Shown here one piece after another: positions 21,819 through 30,363 of a DNA stretch of 64,000 nucleotides (position 1 is its first letter; the number at the start of each line of letters is the position of its first letter). The DNA is from Humisphaera borealis (GTDB taxonomy: Bacteria > Planctomycetota > Phycisphaerae > Tepidisphaerales > Tepidisphaeraceae). The notes beneath the pieces are model-generated. The model saw only the letters and a list, made by a program, of their open reading frames with translations, had not been told where the DNA came from and ran no database searches. A program made the position numbers and the translations under genes. The DNA lies in assembly GCF_015169395.1 (NCBI RefSeq), contig NZ_CP063458.1, positions 6,758,001 to 6,822,000 on the forward strand, given 5' to 3'.

Positions 21819-21868
21819 CATCCTCTCGGTGAGGGGCCCGCCTCATGATGAACTCCGTGGTGATTCGT
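21819..21868. repeat. Dispersed repeat, copy 2 (CATGATGAACTCC element)
   Basis: The second copy of the 50-bp element at 2906-2956, in the same orientation. It follows the CCGCAGATT palindrome immediately and ends about 10 bp before the 3' end of the next gene. Confidence 0.7.
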
Positions 21869-21877
21869 CTGTCGCGG

Positions 21878-22405
21878 CTACTTTCCCTTCGCCAGCTTGT
21901 CGGCCTCTTCCTTCGTGATCTTCTCCAGCTTGACGACGGGCCGTTCCGGCGACGACGTCGATCCGCCGCCGGCCTCGGTCCGGGTCACGTAATCATGGTT
22001 CCAATCGAGCAGCACATAGTCCCCGGGCTTGAGGTCGGCCAACTTCCCGGCCAGCTCGGTGGGGATCCTGGGCTTCTTGTGGTTGTCTTCCACCTGAAAC
22101 ATGAAGTCCTTCCCCTTGGGGTCGCCGTACTTGCCAGGCTTCTGATAGTCGAGGTACGCGACGATCGCGAATGACGCGAACTTGCCCGAATGGCCGCACT
22201 GATCGGGGCAAAGCGACGTCAGTCCCCGGCACTTGCGGTCTTCCACCGCGACCAGGTTCGCCACCGTCCGGTGCGACGACAGCAGCTCGCGCTTCTCGCG
22301 AGCGGGGTTCTCCTTGACGATCGGCTTGTCGGCGGCCGCGGCTATCACGACCGACAGACCAGCAACTAGAACGCACGCAACGATCGAAGATCGGATCATG
22401 TTCAT
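21878..22405 (-). CDS. Secreted hypothetical protein with CPDQCGHSG motif
   Basis: A 175-residue exported protein with a signal peptide (SIVACVLVAGLSVVIAAAA). The mature part has a conserved-looking CRGLTSLCPDQCGHSG cluster with three cysteines and a histidine, which could bind a metal or form disulfides, then FMFQVEDNHKKPRIP and LKPGDYVLLDWNHDYVTR. I do not recognise the family. GAGGAAG ahead of ATG 22405 supports the start. Confidence 0.65.
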   Translation of the reverse strand: MNMIRSSIVACVLVAGLSVVIAAAADKPIVKENPAREKRELLSSHRTVANLVAVEDRKCRGLTSLCPDQCGHSGKFASFAIVAYLDYQKPGKYGDPKGKDFMFQVEDNHKKPRIPTELAGKLADLKPGDYVLLDWNHDYVTRTEAGGGSTSSPERPVVKLEKITKEEADKLAKGK

Positions 22406-22944
22406 AGGCTTCCTCTAGACTCGGATCTCGGGTCGGTGTGGCGGCCTTATTGTGGTGCAGGCTGAAGCCCGCACCACAATTTTGCCAACCCGTTCCACCG
22501 ACGTGAGAACCGCTTTAAGTATCAAACGCAACCATCGGACCTGCCATCGCCGATCACCTGTTCGGAACTCGCGCCACACTGTGAGGTCCGGCAGCAACCT
22601 TCAGACGTCGCCGCGTACGTAAAGTTCCGACCGGCCCCGGGGGTCGCCTTAGAACCTGCCACTTATCGTCAAACGTATTACGCCCCGATCAGTGATTGTC
22701 GCATGACGCCTCGGTCGCTCATCGTTCTTCCGCGACGGCGTCGCTCCATTCCCCAGCGGACTTTCCCGCTTTGCCAGAATTTCGCAGTTCTGTTGATTGG
22801 TTCGCACCGTACCTGCGGGTCTTCCTCGTCTTACCGGATAGCCGGTTCGTCCGGCGGCACTTTTGGCATGCCGGTGGAAGCGGCCTGATCGAGCCCGGCC
22901 CTGTCCGGTCTCGGAGCGACAGTACACCCTACGGCGCAGCGAAC
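22406..22944. other. 539-bp gap with one small hairpin
   Basis: The gap between two divergent genes. It holds a hairpin at 22449-22480 (arms ATTGTGGTGC and GCACCACAAT) and otherwise no coding sequence I can support. An in-frame extension of the downstream cytochrome gene reaches back to 22696 but lacks coding character. Promoters for both neighbours are expected here. Confidence 0.5.
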
Positions 22945-23889
22945 ATGATCTTTGCATCAATTGCATTCAGTCTGCTACTGTCGGCCAGGCCTCTGCCCGA
23001 AAGACTCTGGTACGCCCAGGGGCTGACTCATCCGATCATCGTGCACTTTCCGATCGCGCTTCTGACGGTCGCTGCGGGAGTTGTAATGCTCCGGGCGCTG
23101 CTCCGAGGCAAGCACCTTTCGGTCCAGGTGGTGTATGCGTGCCTGCTGGTCGGTGCCGGTGGCGCGGTACTCGCCGCACTGGCGGGCTGGGCGTGGGCAC
23201 CGACCAAAGACGGCAGCTATGTCGATCCGTTCGACCGGGGCAGCGACATCTTTCTGCATCGCTGGGGTGGAATCGCCGTCGCGATCGCTTCGGTCGCGAT
23301 CCTTGCCTGGGCAACCCTTCGCGTGCGGCGTCCGTCGGCGGGGCAGCGGGGCTGGCAGGCCGCGGTCGTCGTGCTGGCGGCGGTGACGGGATGGGTCGGC
23401 CACGTCGGCGGAGAACTGGTTCATCCCAACAATCTCGCCCACATGCTGGCGATCGCGGGCGGCACGGAAGAGGTGCGCATTCGAGGCTCGGCGTCCGCCG
23501 ATGCCGCTGCGAGCGCCGCCGCGCCCGCGACCACGCGACCGCTCGCCGCCGACAACACGCTGTCCGTCCTCTTTTCCCGCGACGTGCTCCCGATTCTTCA
23601 GGCGAAATGCGTCGCGTGCCACGGTGCCGACAAGAGCAAGGGCAAGCTCAGGATTGATACCGAAGCGTACTGCCTCAAGGGCGGCACGGACGGCCCCCTC
23701 TACAAGCCCGGCGACGCACGCCAGAGCAATCTGATTGTCCGTGTCGGCAGCAGCGACCCGGACCAGGTGATGCCGCCGCCCAAGGAAAAGCACGCGATTA
23801 CGCCAATTGAACTCGAAACCCTCGTTCGATGGATCACCGAGGGCGCCAAGTGGGATACCGGCTCGGTGTCCCTTGGTCACGAGCGGTAG
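22945..23889 (+). CDS. DUF2231 membrane protein fused to a planctomycete cytochrome c domain
   Basis: A 314-residue protein. Residues about 20-190 form a DUF2231-like membrane domain (THPIIVHFPIALLTVAAGV, then HRWGGIAVAIASVAILAWAT). The C-terminal part carries CVACH (222-226), with a likely methionine ligand at M276 in QVMPPP, typical of the PSCyt1 class. It is probably an inner-membrane electron-transfer protein with the heme outside the membrane. ATG 22945 is preferred to the in-frame start 249 bp upstream. Followed by a beta-barrel gene and a Rieske gene, so a redox operon is likely. Confidence 0.75.
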   Translation: MIFASIAFSLLLSARPLPERLWYAQGLTHPIIVHFPIALLTVAAGVVMLRALLRGKHLSVQVVYACLLVGAGGAVLAALAGWAWAPTKDGSYVDPFDRGSDIFLHRWGGIAVAIASVAILAWATLRVRRPSAGQRGWQAAVVVLAAVTGWVGHVGGELVHPNNLAHMLAIAGGTEEVRIRGSASADAAASAAAPATTRPLAADNTLSVLFSRDVLPILQAKCVACHGADKSKGKLRIDTEAYCLKGGTDGPLYKPGDARQSNLIVRVGSSDPDQVMPPPKEKHAITPIELETLVRWITEGAKWDTGSVSLGHER

Positions 23890-23952
23890 GAAGAACGATC
23901 CGTTATCCCGGCCGACGACGGAGTTGAATCCGCCGGCCCTTTGGAGACTCCC

Positions 23953-24729
23953 ATGACTCGCAATCTGATCAAACGTTCGGCCTTGCTGAGCGGCCTGGCC
24001 CTGGGTCTTTTCTCGGCAGCGCCGGCAATGGCGATCAAGCCATTCACGCTGGTGGAAGACGGGTATCCCGAAGTCAAAGGCACCGTCGAACTGGAAAACA
24101 CCTTCGAAGCGCTCTGGCACTCGCTGGACGACCCGCATCAGAAGGAGTTCGGCATGGAGCACGAGCTCGAGTTCCAGTTGACCGAGAAGTTCTCGCTGCG
24201 CGTCAAAGGCGCGTACGTCTACCAGGATTCGTCGGAAGGAAGCAGCTTCCATTTCGACTCCGGCGCCATCGAAGGCCAGTACTACTTCACCAACCCGATC
24301 GTCGATCCCATCGGCATCAGCGTGATCGGCGTTGCGTCCGTCGGCGAACGCGGGGCCGGCGGGTTTGAGGCGTTCCTCGTCCTCCAGAAAGACTGGGACA
24401 AGCTCACCGTCGCGTACAACCTCGGCTTCGGCACGGATATCGACAACCTCTACAGCGGCGGCAGCCGCGAGACCGCCGGCACGCTGATCAACTCCCTCGG
24501 CGGCATCTACAGCGTCGCGAAGAACCTTCGCGTGGGCGCCGAAATCTCCGCCGAAAGCTCCTACGCCGAATGGCGACATTACGGAGAAACCCTCATCTGG
24601 GCCGGGCCGGTCATGAGCTGGACCCCGTCGGCGAATCTTTGGGTCACCGCCGGCGTGGATTACCAGATCTCCGGCGAACGCAGCGAGGCCCAGTACCGCG
24701 CCTCGGTCATCGTCGGCTACTACTTCTAG
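23953..24729 (+). CDS. Outer-membrane beta-barrel protein
   Basis: A 258-residue protein with a signal peptide (LLSGLALGLFSAAPAMA) and a series of amphipathic beta segments (LEFQLTEKFSLRVKGAYVY, IEGQYYFTNPI, LTVAYNLGFGTDIDN) ending in phenylalanine (RASVIVGYYF), as barrel proteins do. It is the middle gene of a three-gene run with a cytochrome c protein and a Rieske lipoprotein. No plug or specificity domain is visible. Confidence 0.7.
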   Translation: MTRNLIKRSALLSGLALGLFSAAPAMAIKPFTLVEDGYPEVKGTVELENTFEALWHSLDDPHQKEFGMEHELEFQLTEKFSLRVKGAYVYQDSSEGSSFHFDSGAIEGQYYFTNPIVDPIGISVIGVASVGERGAGGFEAFLVLQKDWDKLTVAYNLGFGTDIDNLYSGGSRETAGTLINSLGGIYSVAKNLRVGAEISAESSYAEWRHYGETLIWAGPVMSWTPSANLWVTAGVDYQISGERSEAQYRASVIVGYYF

Positions 24730-24785
24730 GCATTGCGCCATCCCTCTTTGTTCGATGCTCGACTCTTCTCTTTCGGAGCAACCCC

Positions 24786-25268
24786 ATGAACATGAATCGA
24801 CGACAATTCGTAGGCGGCGTCGCACTGACGGCTTTCGGATGCATCGGCGGCTGTCAGAGTTCGTCTTCCGACGCCACGGCGTCGCAGTCCGGCAATCCGG
24901 TCGACGCCGAGGCCCATCAGACCGGCACGGTCGATATCGGCGTGCCGTCCGACTTTCCGAAGGACGGCGCTTATGACAAGTTCATTGCCAGCGACCGGGT
25001 GATTGTCGTCCGGCGCGGGGCCACGGTCTCTGCGGTCAGCGCGATCTGCACGCATCGCGGTGCCAATTGTCAGTCCCATGGCGGCGGCGAGAGCATTGTC
25101 TGTGCCAAGCACGGCAGTCGCTTCGGCCTCGACGGCAAAGTCACCAAGGGACCCGCCGACGACGACCTGCCCTGTTACGCGATCGCCAAGGGGCCGAACG
25201 GCCGACTGGTGGTCGACAAGGGTAGAAAGCTCAAGGCGTCCGACGCTGGCGCCTCCGTTACAGTCTGA
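24786..25268 (+). CDS. Tat-exported Rieske lipoprotein
   Basis: A 160-residue protein with a twin-arginine signal (NRRQFVGGVALTAFGC) that also has a lipobox (IGGC23). The Rieske 2Fe-2S ligands are C88/H90 in CTHRG and C106/H109 in CAKHG. The disulfide cysteines of classical bc1 Rieske proteins are not in the usual place. Export by Tat fits a folded iron-sulfur protein. GGAG upstream of ATG 24786 supports the start. It is likely cotranscribed with the cytochrome and barrel genes. Confidence 0.85.
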   Translation: MNMNRRQFVGGVALTAFGCIGGCQSSSSDATASQSGNPVDAEAHQTGTVDIGVPSDFPKDGAYDKFIASDRVIVVRRGATVSAVSAICTHRGANCQSHGGGESIVCAKHGSRFGLDGKVTKGPADDDLPCYAIAKGPNGRLVVDKGRKLKASDAGASVTV

Positions 25269-25344
25269 GGGCCTCAACCTCAGATCCGAACTTTTGCGAC
25301 CGGCCTCGCCACCCACACCTCGGCCGGGGCCGGTCGCTCGTTTT

Positions 25345-26430
25345 TCATCGGTCTCTCACCGCCCGCGCGTACTGCACCGGCAGAATGTCCGACGCCGTTT
25401 CGACGCCCAGCGCCTTGGCCGCGTGGTACGGCCAGTAGGGGTCGCGCAGCAGTTCGCGGGCGAGGAACACCAGGTCGGCCTGCTCGGTGCGGACGATCTC
25501 CTCCGCCTGCTTCGGCTCGGTGATCATCCAGCCGACACCGGTCGCAATCCCTGTCTCCCGGCGGATGCGCGCCGACTCTTTCACCATGAACCCTGGTGCC
25601 CAGGGCACCACCGAGATGTCCGGCGTATTGAAGCCGTGGCTGACGTCGAGCAGATCGAGACCGCCGGCCTTCATGCGCTTGGTCAGTTCGATCGATTCCT
25701 CCACCGTGACGCCTTCTTTCACCCAGTCGGTGACCGACAGCCGGGCCGTCAGCGGGAACCGCGCCGGCCAGACCTCCCGGACGGCGGCAAACGTTTCCAT
25801 GATGAAACGAATGCGGTTCTCGAAGCTCCCGCCGTATTGGTCGGTCCGGCGGTTGGACAGGGGCGAGTAAAACTCGTGCGCCAGGTAGCCGTGGGCAAAG
25901 TGCAGTTCCAGCCATTCGAACCCGGCGGCGAGGGATCGCTTGGCGGCGGCGACGAAGTTGTCCCGCACCCGCTTGATGTCGGCGACGGACATTTCCTTCG
26001 GCGTCTTGGTCAGGTTCCCGCCGAACGGCACCGCCGACGGCGCGATCGTCTCCCACCCCGGCGGGGCGGCGACGATGTGGTCGTCCCCTTCCCAGGGCTT
26101 GTTGGCGCTGGCCTTGCGGCCGGCATGGGCGATCTGAATCCCGGGGACCGCGCCGTGCTGTTTCATGAACCGCGCGATCCGGGCAAACGGCTCGACATGA
26201 TCGTCCAGGTAGATGCCGCTGTCGCCGGGACTGATGCGCCCCTCCGGCGCGACGGCGGTCGCTTCGACGATCACCAGCCCCGCGCCGCCCACCGCCCGCG
26301 ACCCCAAGTGCACGAGGTGCCAGTCATTCGGGAACCCGTTTTCGGATGAATACTGACACATCGGCGAAACCACCACGCGGTTTCGCAGGACGACATCTTT
26401 CAAGTGGTACGGTTGAAACAGGCTGGACAT
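25345..26430 (-). CDS. NamA/YqjM-like Old Yellow Enzyme
   Basis: A 361-residue FMN-dependent ene-reductase in the thermophilic-like OYE class: SPMCQYSS near residue 25, HLGSRAVGGAGLVIVEATAV, GIQIAHAGRK, the catalytic-type HFAHGYLAHEFYSPLSNRRTD, and a phosphate-binding VFLARELLRDPYWPYHAA at the end. These enzymes reduce activated C=C bonds with NAD(P)H; the natural substrate is usually unknown. It faces the Rieske operon end to end. Confidence 0.9.
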   Translation of the reverse strand: MSSLFQPYHLKDVVLRNRVVVSPMCQYSSENGFPNDWHLVHLGSRAVGGAGLVIVEATAVAPEGRISPGDSGIYLDDHVEPFARIARFMKQHGAVPGIQIAHAGRKASANKPWEGDDHIVAAPPGWETIAPSAVPFGGNLTKTPKEMSVADIKRVRDNFVAAAKRSLAAGFEWLELHFAHGYLAHEFYSPLSNRRTDQYGGSFENRIRFIMETFAAVREVWPARFPLTARLSVTDWVKEGVTVEESIELTKRMKAGGLDLLDVSHGFNTPDISVVPWAPGFMVKESARIRRETGIATGVGWMITEPKQAEEIVRTEQADLVFLARELLRDPYWPYHAAKALGVETASDILPVQYARAVRDR

Positions 26431-27106
26431 GCTGGCATTACTCCTTCAATAAGATCGCGACGTTGACTCGGGTCGATCTTAGTCACGGAGTAGACCGTCT
26501 ACGAATCGGTCGTGAATGCGCCGGACGAACCGGGCACTGCCGAACGAACCCAAGACGTAGTCGCCGAACGAACCCGAGAACGCGTGAGTAGACGCGGCCC
26601 ATCGAGCGCCGATGGATCTTACGATTCCCAACACAAAGCACTCGGCGCGATCGACAGCGATCGCCCGAGTCGGGTCGGCTCCCACATACCTTCTGCAAGA
26701 ACACCGGGAGGAACCGCAGATTGCACAGATTCCGCAGATTGGAGAGAAGACAATCCGCGGAATCTGCGCAATCTGCGGTTTCATCCTCTTGGTCCACACC
26801 AGGCCAACGGATCACACCCGCCGACCGGCGCACGGAGAACTTTCGCGGGCGAAAGGCCTGTCGAGACGTCGCCGGCGGACCGCATTTCTGTACGGTATAT
26901 GTTAAGTAAAGACGTCGGGACGTCAAGCAAAATCAACGGGCTGGCAATCCGAAGGCCGTACCGCGGATTGCTGGCACACGGGTGGCACGTGGGGTGTTTT
27001 TTGGGTGCCATGGGCTGCGGTACTCCGCTGCCCGTGGCAACGCGCGACTGCCGCAACACGGCCACGCACCAGGCGGGTACGCCACACCCCAACACGACAG
27101 AAGTCT
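26431..27106. other. 676-bp gap holding one palindrome, no gene
   Basis: No reading frame has domain or ribosome-site support. It contains the palindrome at 26711-26781. The part next to 26430 should carry the promoter of the Old Yellow Enzyme gene. Confidence 0.5.
26711..26781. repeat. Palindromic repeat, CCGCAGATT family, copy 2
   Basis: The 30-bp arms at 26711-26740 and 26752-26781 are reverse complements with a few mismatches and an 11-bp loop. Same family as 21741-21813. Confidence 0.85.
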
Positions 27107-27922
27107 TCACCGAGCGCCCCGAGCCTCCAGCATTACAACCACCTTGTCCCACTTCAGGCTCTGCGCCAGTTGGAGCGGTGTCGTCCCATTGGTGGTGACG
27201 GCGTTTACATCCGCGCCCAGTTCCAGCAATACACTCACCGTCGCGGCACTGCCGGCCAGGGCCTGGTGGTGGAGCAGTGTCCAGCCATTGTCGTCGAGGT
27301 CTTCCAGCATCTCCGGATGCTGGGTGAGTTGCTCGCGAAACGAATCGGCCGAGTTCTCGCTCATCGGGTGCTCGCCGATGACCTTGGGGCCGACTTTCTT
27401 GCCGAACAGGCCCTTGATCAGTCCGCGAGGCTTTTCGTATTCGTCCGGGACGAGCCTGATCAGATGGGGATCACCGAACTCCAGGCCCCAGGCCGCGTCG
27501 TGATCCTTGCGTTCCTTCGGGCTCATGCGAGACCGCATCAGGTTGACGGTGTGGGCTCCGTAAACTTCGCCGGCGATGACGTACATCCAGTCGCTGATCT
27601 GTTCGAGCGGCACCGAGGCGACGTCGCCGGCGTTCACGGACTTCAACCAGTTCGGCGCATTGAGCAGGGTGCCGCTGACTTCGCGACCGTTAAAGTCGAC
27701 GTCGCTGAGCCACATGTGCTCGACGTTGGGATTCCCTTCGTCATTGGGCACTTCGTCGGAGAAGGGTGCCTTGACGGCAGCCATGTCCAGGCCGGGTACG
27801 ATCCGCCGGCGTTCCCAGGCGACTTCACGCCAGAAATAGCGAAAGGTGTCGCGTGCTTTCTCGTGCGCCCCGTGGATCTCAGGATCGCCGCCGTCGAACA
27901 TGAAGACTTTGGATTGGCTCAT
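27107..27922 (-). CDS. DUF2314 protein with C-terminal ankyrin repeats
   Basis: A 271-residue cytosolic protein. Residues about 15-150 match the DUF2314 layout (ARDTFRYFWREVAWERRRIVP, VEHMWLSDVDFNGREVSGTL, SDWMYVIAGEVYGAHTV). Residues about 200-271 hold two ankyrin repeats (DDNGWTLLHHQALAGSAATV, LLELGADVNAVTTNGTTPLQ). ATG 27922 is preferred over an upstream in-frame start. The fusion suggests DUF2314 acts with a protein partner. Unknown function. Confidence 0.75.
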   Translation of the reverse strand: MSQSKVFMFDGGDPEIHGAHEKARDTFRYFWREVAWERRRIVPGLDMAAVKAPFSDEVPNDEGNPNVEHMWLSDVDFNGREVSGTLLNAPNWLKSVNAGDVASVPLEQISDWMYVIAGEVYGAHTVNLMRSRMSPKERKDHDAAWGLEFGDPHLIRLVPDEYEKPRGLIKGLFGKKVGPKVIGEHPMSENSADSFREQLTQHPEMLEDLDDNGWTLLHHQALAGSAATVSVLLELGADVNAVTTNGTTPLQLAQSLKWDKVVVMLEARGAR

Positions 27923-28233
27923 AGGTGTAGTAGGGAGTCCCCCCGTTTCTGTACCCTGACCCCCGAATCCCCGATCCCGCGCATTGTAGCTTCTGACAAC
28001 GGATCGCATCAAGTTGGCGCGGGGCCCAGCGCTCGGCTGGCGCCTTGCGGCTAACCGGAAGCCGGAAGCGGCCTAAAATCATTTGTCATCGGTTCGTGAC
28101 ATTCTCCCCCTTCTGAGGGACAATGACCCATCCGGGTTCGCGTTTCCACGCCTCCTGTTGTGCGGCCGCCGCCTTTGTTTTGCGGCTTGGGGCGAAACCG
28201 GTTCCAACTGCGGACGAAGCATTCGAGGCACTG
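27923..28233. other. 311-bp gap between divergent genes
   Basis: Carries the promoters of the DUF2314 and ilvE genes. A 37-codon in-frame extension of ilvE enters it but has no coding character, and no strong palindrome or riboswitch is seen. Confidence 0.45.
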
Positions 28234-29118
28234 ATGTCCCCCAAAGTCTGGATCGACGGCAAGATCACCGACCCCCGCGACGCCAAGGTCTGCGTTTACG
28301 ACCATGGCTTCCTCTACGGCGACGGCATCTTTGAGGGTATCCGCGTCTATGGCGGCAAGATCTTCGAATGCAAAGCCCACATGGACCGGCTCTTCGAGTC
28401 GGCCCGGGCCATTCGGCTGGTCATCCCGCTGACGCCCGAGCAGGTCTGCAAGGCGATGGAAGACACCGTCAAGGCCGCCGACTGCCGCGACGGGTACATC
28501 CGGCTCATCGTCAGCCGCGGCAACGGGCCCCTGGGCATCAGCCCGGCCAAGTGCGAGAAGCCGTCGGTCATCTGTATCGTCGATACGATCACGATGTACC
28601 CGGCGGAGATGTACGAGTCTGGGATGGCGGTCATCACATCGTCGGTGATCCGCAACCATGCCAACGCGCTGTCGCCGCGCATCAAGAGCCTGAACTACCT
28701 GAACAACGTGCTGGCGAAGATCGAAGCCAACGACGCCGGGGTGCCCGAGGCGATCATGCTGAACTCGGCGGGGAACGTCGCCGAATGCACGGCGGACAAT
28801 ATCTTTATCGTGCGGACGGTCGGCACGATGCCTGAGGTGCAGACACCCGCCACGTCTGACGGCATCCTGGAAGGGGTCACCCGGCGGGTGGTGATGGACA
28901 TCTGCAAGTCGGTCGGCCTGTCGATGGTCGAAAAGACGCTGCAGCGGCACGATCTGTACATTGCCGACGAGTGTTTCCTGACCGGGACGGCGGCCGAGGT
29001 CATCCCCGTGACCAAGATCGATGGCCGCCCCGTCGGCACGGGCAAGCCAGGCCCCATCACCCGGGAACTGATTTCGGCATTCAAGAAGAAGATCAGGGAA
29101 GAGGGGGACGGAAGATAG
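28234..29118 (+). CDS. ilvE: Branched-chain amino acid aminotransferase
   Basis: A 294-residue fold-type IV PLP enzyme that makes valine, leucine and isoleucine from their 2-oxo acids. Family marks are DHGFLYGDGIFEGIRVY near residue 23, the PLP lysine K151 in SPRIKSLNYLNNVLAK, and GTAAEVIPV near the end. GAGG upstream of ATG 28234 sets the start, 37 codons inside the longest frame. Its stop codon lies in the left arm of the palindrome at 29111-29215. Confidence 0.9.
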   Translation: MSPKVWIDGKITDPRDAKVCVYDHGFLYGDGIFEGIRVYGGKIFECKAHMDRLFESARAIRLVIPLTPEQVCKAMEDTVKAADCRDGYIRLIVSRGNGPLGISPAKCEKPSVICIVDTITMYPAEMYESGMAVITSSVIRNHANALSPRIKSLNYLNNVLAKIEANDAGVPEAIMLNSAGNVAECTADNIFIVRTVGTMPEVQTPATSDGILEGVTRRVVMDICKSVGLSMVEKTLQRHDLYIADECFLTGTAAEVIPVTKIDGRPVGTGKPGPITRELISAFKKKIREEGDGR

Positions 29119-29215
29119 AGGACAGGGACGATAGCGGATGGACGATTGACGATGGAGGATGGGGATTCATCGCCATCTTCTGTCGTCCATCATCCATCCT
29201 CGATCCTCTATCTTC
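29111..29215. repeat. Palindromic repeat overlapping the ilvE stop
   Basis: The arms at about 29111-29145 and 29183-29215 share GAAGATAGAGGA and GGACGA as reverse complements with several mismatches and an indel. The ilvE stop codon (29116-29118) is inside the left arm, so the repeat supplies the last residues and the stop. Confidence 0.75.
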
Positions 29216-29241
29216 TAGCCTCCTGTCAAACTCCGCCCGAT

Positions 29242-29270
29242 TTGACACTCTGTTGGCTCTCTATTAAGGT
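29242..29270 (+). promoter_or_regulatory. Candidate promoter of the histone-like gene
   Basis: A perfect TTGACA -35 hexamer at 29242-29247 is followed 14-17 bp later by TATTAA/TAAGGT candidates for -10, about 70-100 bp ahead of the histone-like gene. The -10 assignment is weak; this is a guess from two hexamers. Confidence 0.3.
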
Positions 29271-29339
29271 TTTCAGCTTGATTTCGCGGTTTCGCTCGGT
29301 TGCCGAGGGGCCGCATGGTCTGGTTGAGAGGTTCTATCC

Positions 29340-29558
29340 ATGCAGGAATACGAGAAACTGAAGCAGCTGGTGGCTGAAGCGGATGAAGACGTTCGCAAAG
29401 CCATAGGTGGGAACAAGGCGGCGGGCACGCGCGTCCGCAAGAAAATGCAGGAGATCAAGTCCGCCGCCCAGGACGTCCGCACGCGGATCCTGGAAGAGCG
29501 TGGCGGCGAAGAGGGTGAGACCCCCGCGCCGGCCGGTCAGGCTGCACCCCAGGGCTGA
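29340..29558 (+). CDS. Hc1-like bacterial histone H1 homologue
   Basis: A 72-residue, charged, helical protein. The segment GGNKAAGTRVRKKMQEIKS resembles the conserved core of chlamydial histone-like Hc1 (a GNKAA...RVR pattern). The tail is acidic and proline/alanine-rich rather than the lysine-rich tail of Hc1. By family it binds DNA and compacts the nucleoid. GAGAGG upstream of ATG 29340 supports the start. Small proteins of this type are shared by Planctomycetes and Chlamydiae. Confidence 0.65.
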   Translation: MQEYEKLKQLVAEADEDVRKAIGGNKAAGTRVRKKMQEIKSAAQDVRTRILEERGGEEGETPAPAGQAAPQG

Positions 29559-29649
29559 AGCATGCCCATGGCGCGGCGGTTCTGAGACAAGTATCTCGAA
29601 CCGTCGCCGCCCGCACGGCTCCCGGCCTCGATTGTCGGATCGCTCCACT

Positions 29650-29746
29650 TTTAACGTCCAACGTTCGACGCGTCACTTCCAGAACGAGGCGGGCCGAAAG
29701 CCTCCGGGTCGGGTGTGGCACGCCGGTCGTTGGACGTTCGGCGTTC
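29650..29746. repeat. Degenerate palindrome, GTCCAACGTTCG family
   Basis: Partial reverse-complement arms (around 29650-29670 and 29727-29746, sharing CGTCCAACG and CGTTGGACG). Less well preserved than the others. Between the histone-like and FabZ-like genes. Confidence 0.5.
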
Positions 29747-29811
29747 AGTCGGACGTTCCATGTTCAAGCGCCTTTGAACGCCAGATCCTCTCCATCCCGT
29801 AAGAATCCCCT

Positions 29812-30285
29812 ATGCCTCCTGCCTTCCTCTTCGATCTCGGATCCATCGATCTCAACACCGTCCTGTTCGGGCCGGAGGAGATCCGTCTGAGCAATCCCCA
29901 GCGCGGCGACATGGAGCATCTCAATGCGATCGTCTGGTCGGACCCGACCAAGGGGCGTATTCTCGGTTACAAGGACGTAAAAGCCGATGAATTCTGGGTG
30001 CCCGGGCACATCCCCGGGCGTCCGCTGTTCCCAGGCGTACTGATGATCGAAGCCGCGGCTCAGCTCGCCTGCTTCTACACCAAGCGATACGAGGGATGGC
30101 AGGGGTTCATCGGTTTCGGTGGCGCGAACGACATCCGCTTCCGCCAGGCCGTTACGCCGGGTAAGCGCCTCTACATGCTCGCCGAGAAGCAGTGGGCGCG
30201 GCATAAGCGGATCGAGAGCAAGGTTCAGGGAATTGTCGACGGGCAGCTCGCGTTCGAAGCGACGATCGTCGGCACACAGATGTAG
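29812..30285 (+). CDS. FabZ/FabA-like hotdog dehydratase
   Basis: A 157-residue single hotdog protein. The catalytic-site segment FWVPGHIPGRPLFPGVLMIEA matches the 3-hydroxyacyl-ACP dehydratase pattern, with H66 and E80 in the places of the FabZ catalytic His and Glu. By family it would dehydrate 3-hydroxyacyl-ACP in fatty acid synthesis, but an N-terminal extension (SIDLNTVLFGPEEIRLS) makes a specialised role possible. No other fab genes are nearby. Confidence 0.75.
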   Translation: MPPAFLFDLGSIDLNTVLFGPEEIRLSNPQRGDMEHLNAIVWSDPTKGRILGYKDVKADEFWVPGHIPGRPLFPGVLMIEAAAQLACFYTKRYEGWQGFIGFGGANDIRFRQAVTPGKRLYMLAEKQWARHKRIESKVQGIVDGQLAFEATIVGTQM

Positions 30286-30363
30286 CGGTTTGTCGGCTCG
30301 CCGTCCGTCCTGACACAGGGCTCTTGCCGATGGCCGGGTCTTTTTCAGTGCCGGGAGCCTGAC

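Noticed and set aside
26511-27198. Plus-strand frame of 228 residues through a gap
   Set aside because: It is Arg/Pro/Thr-rich, runs through the palindrome at 26711-26781 and overlaps the 3' end of the DUF2314 gene.
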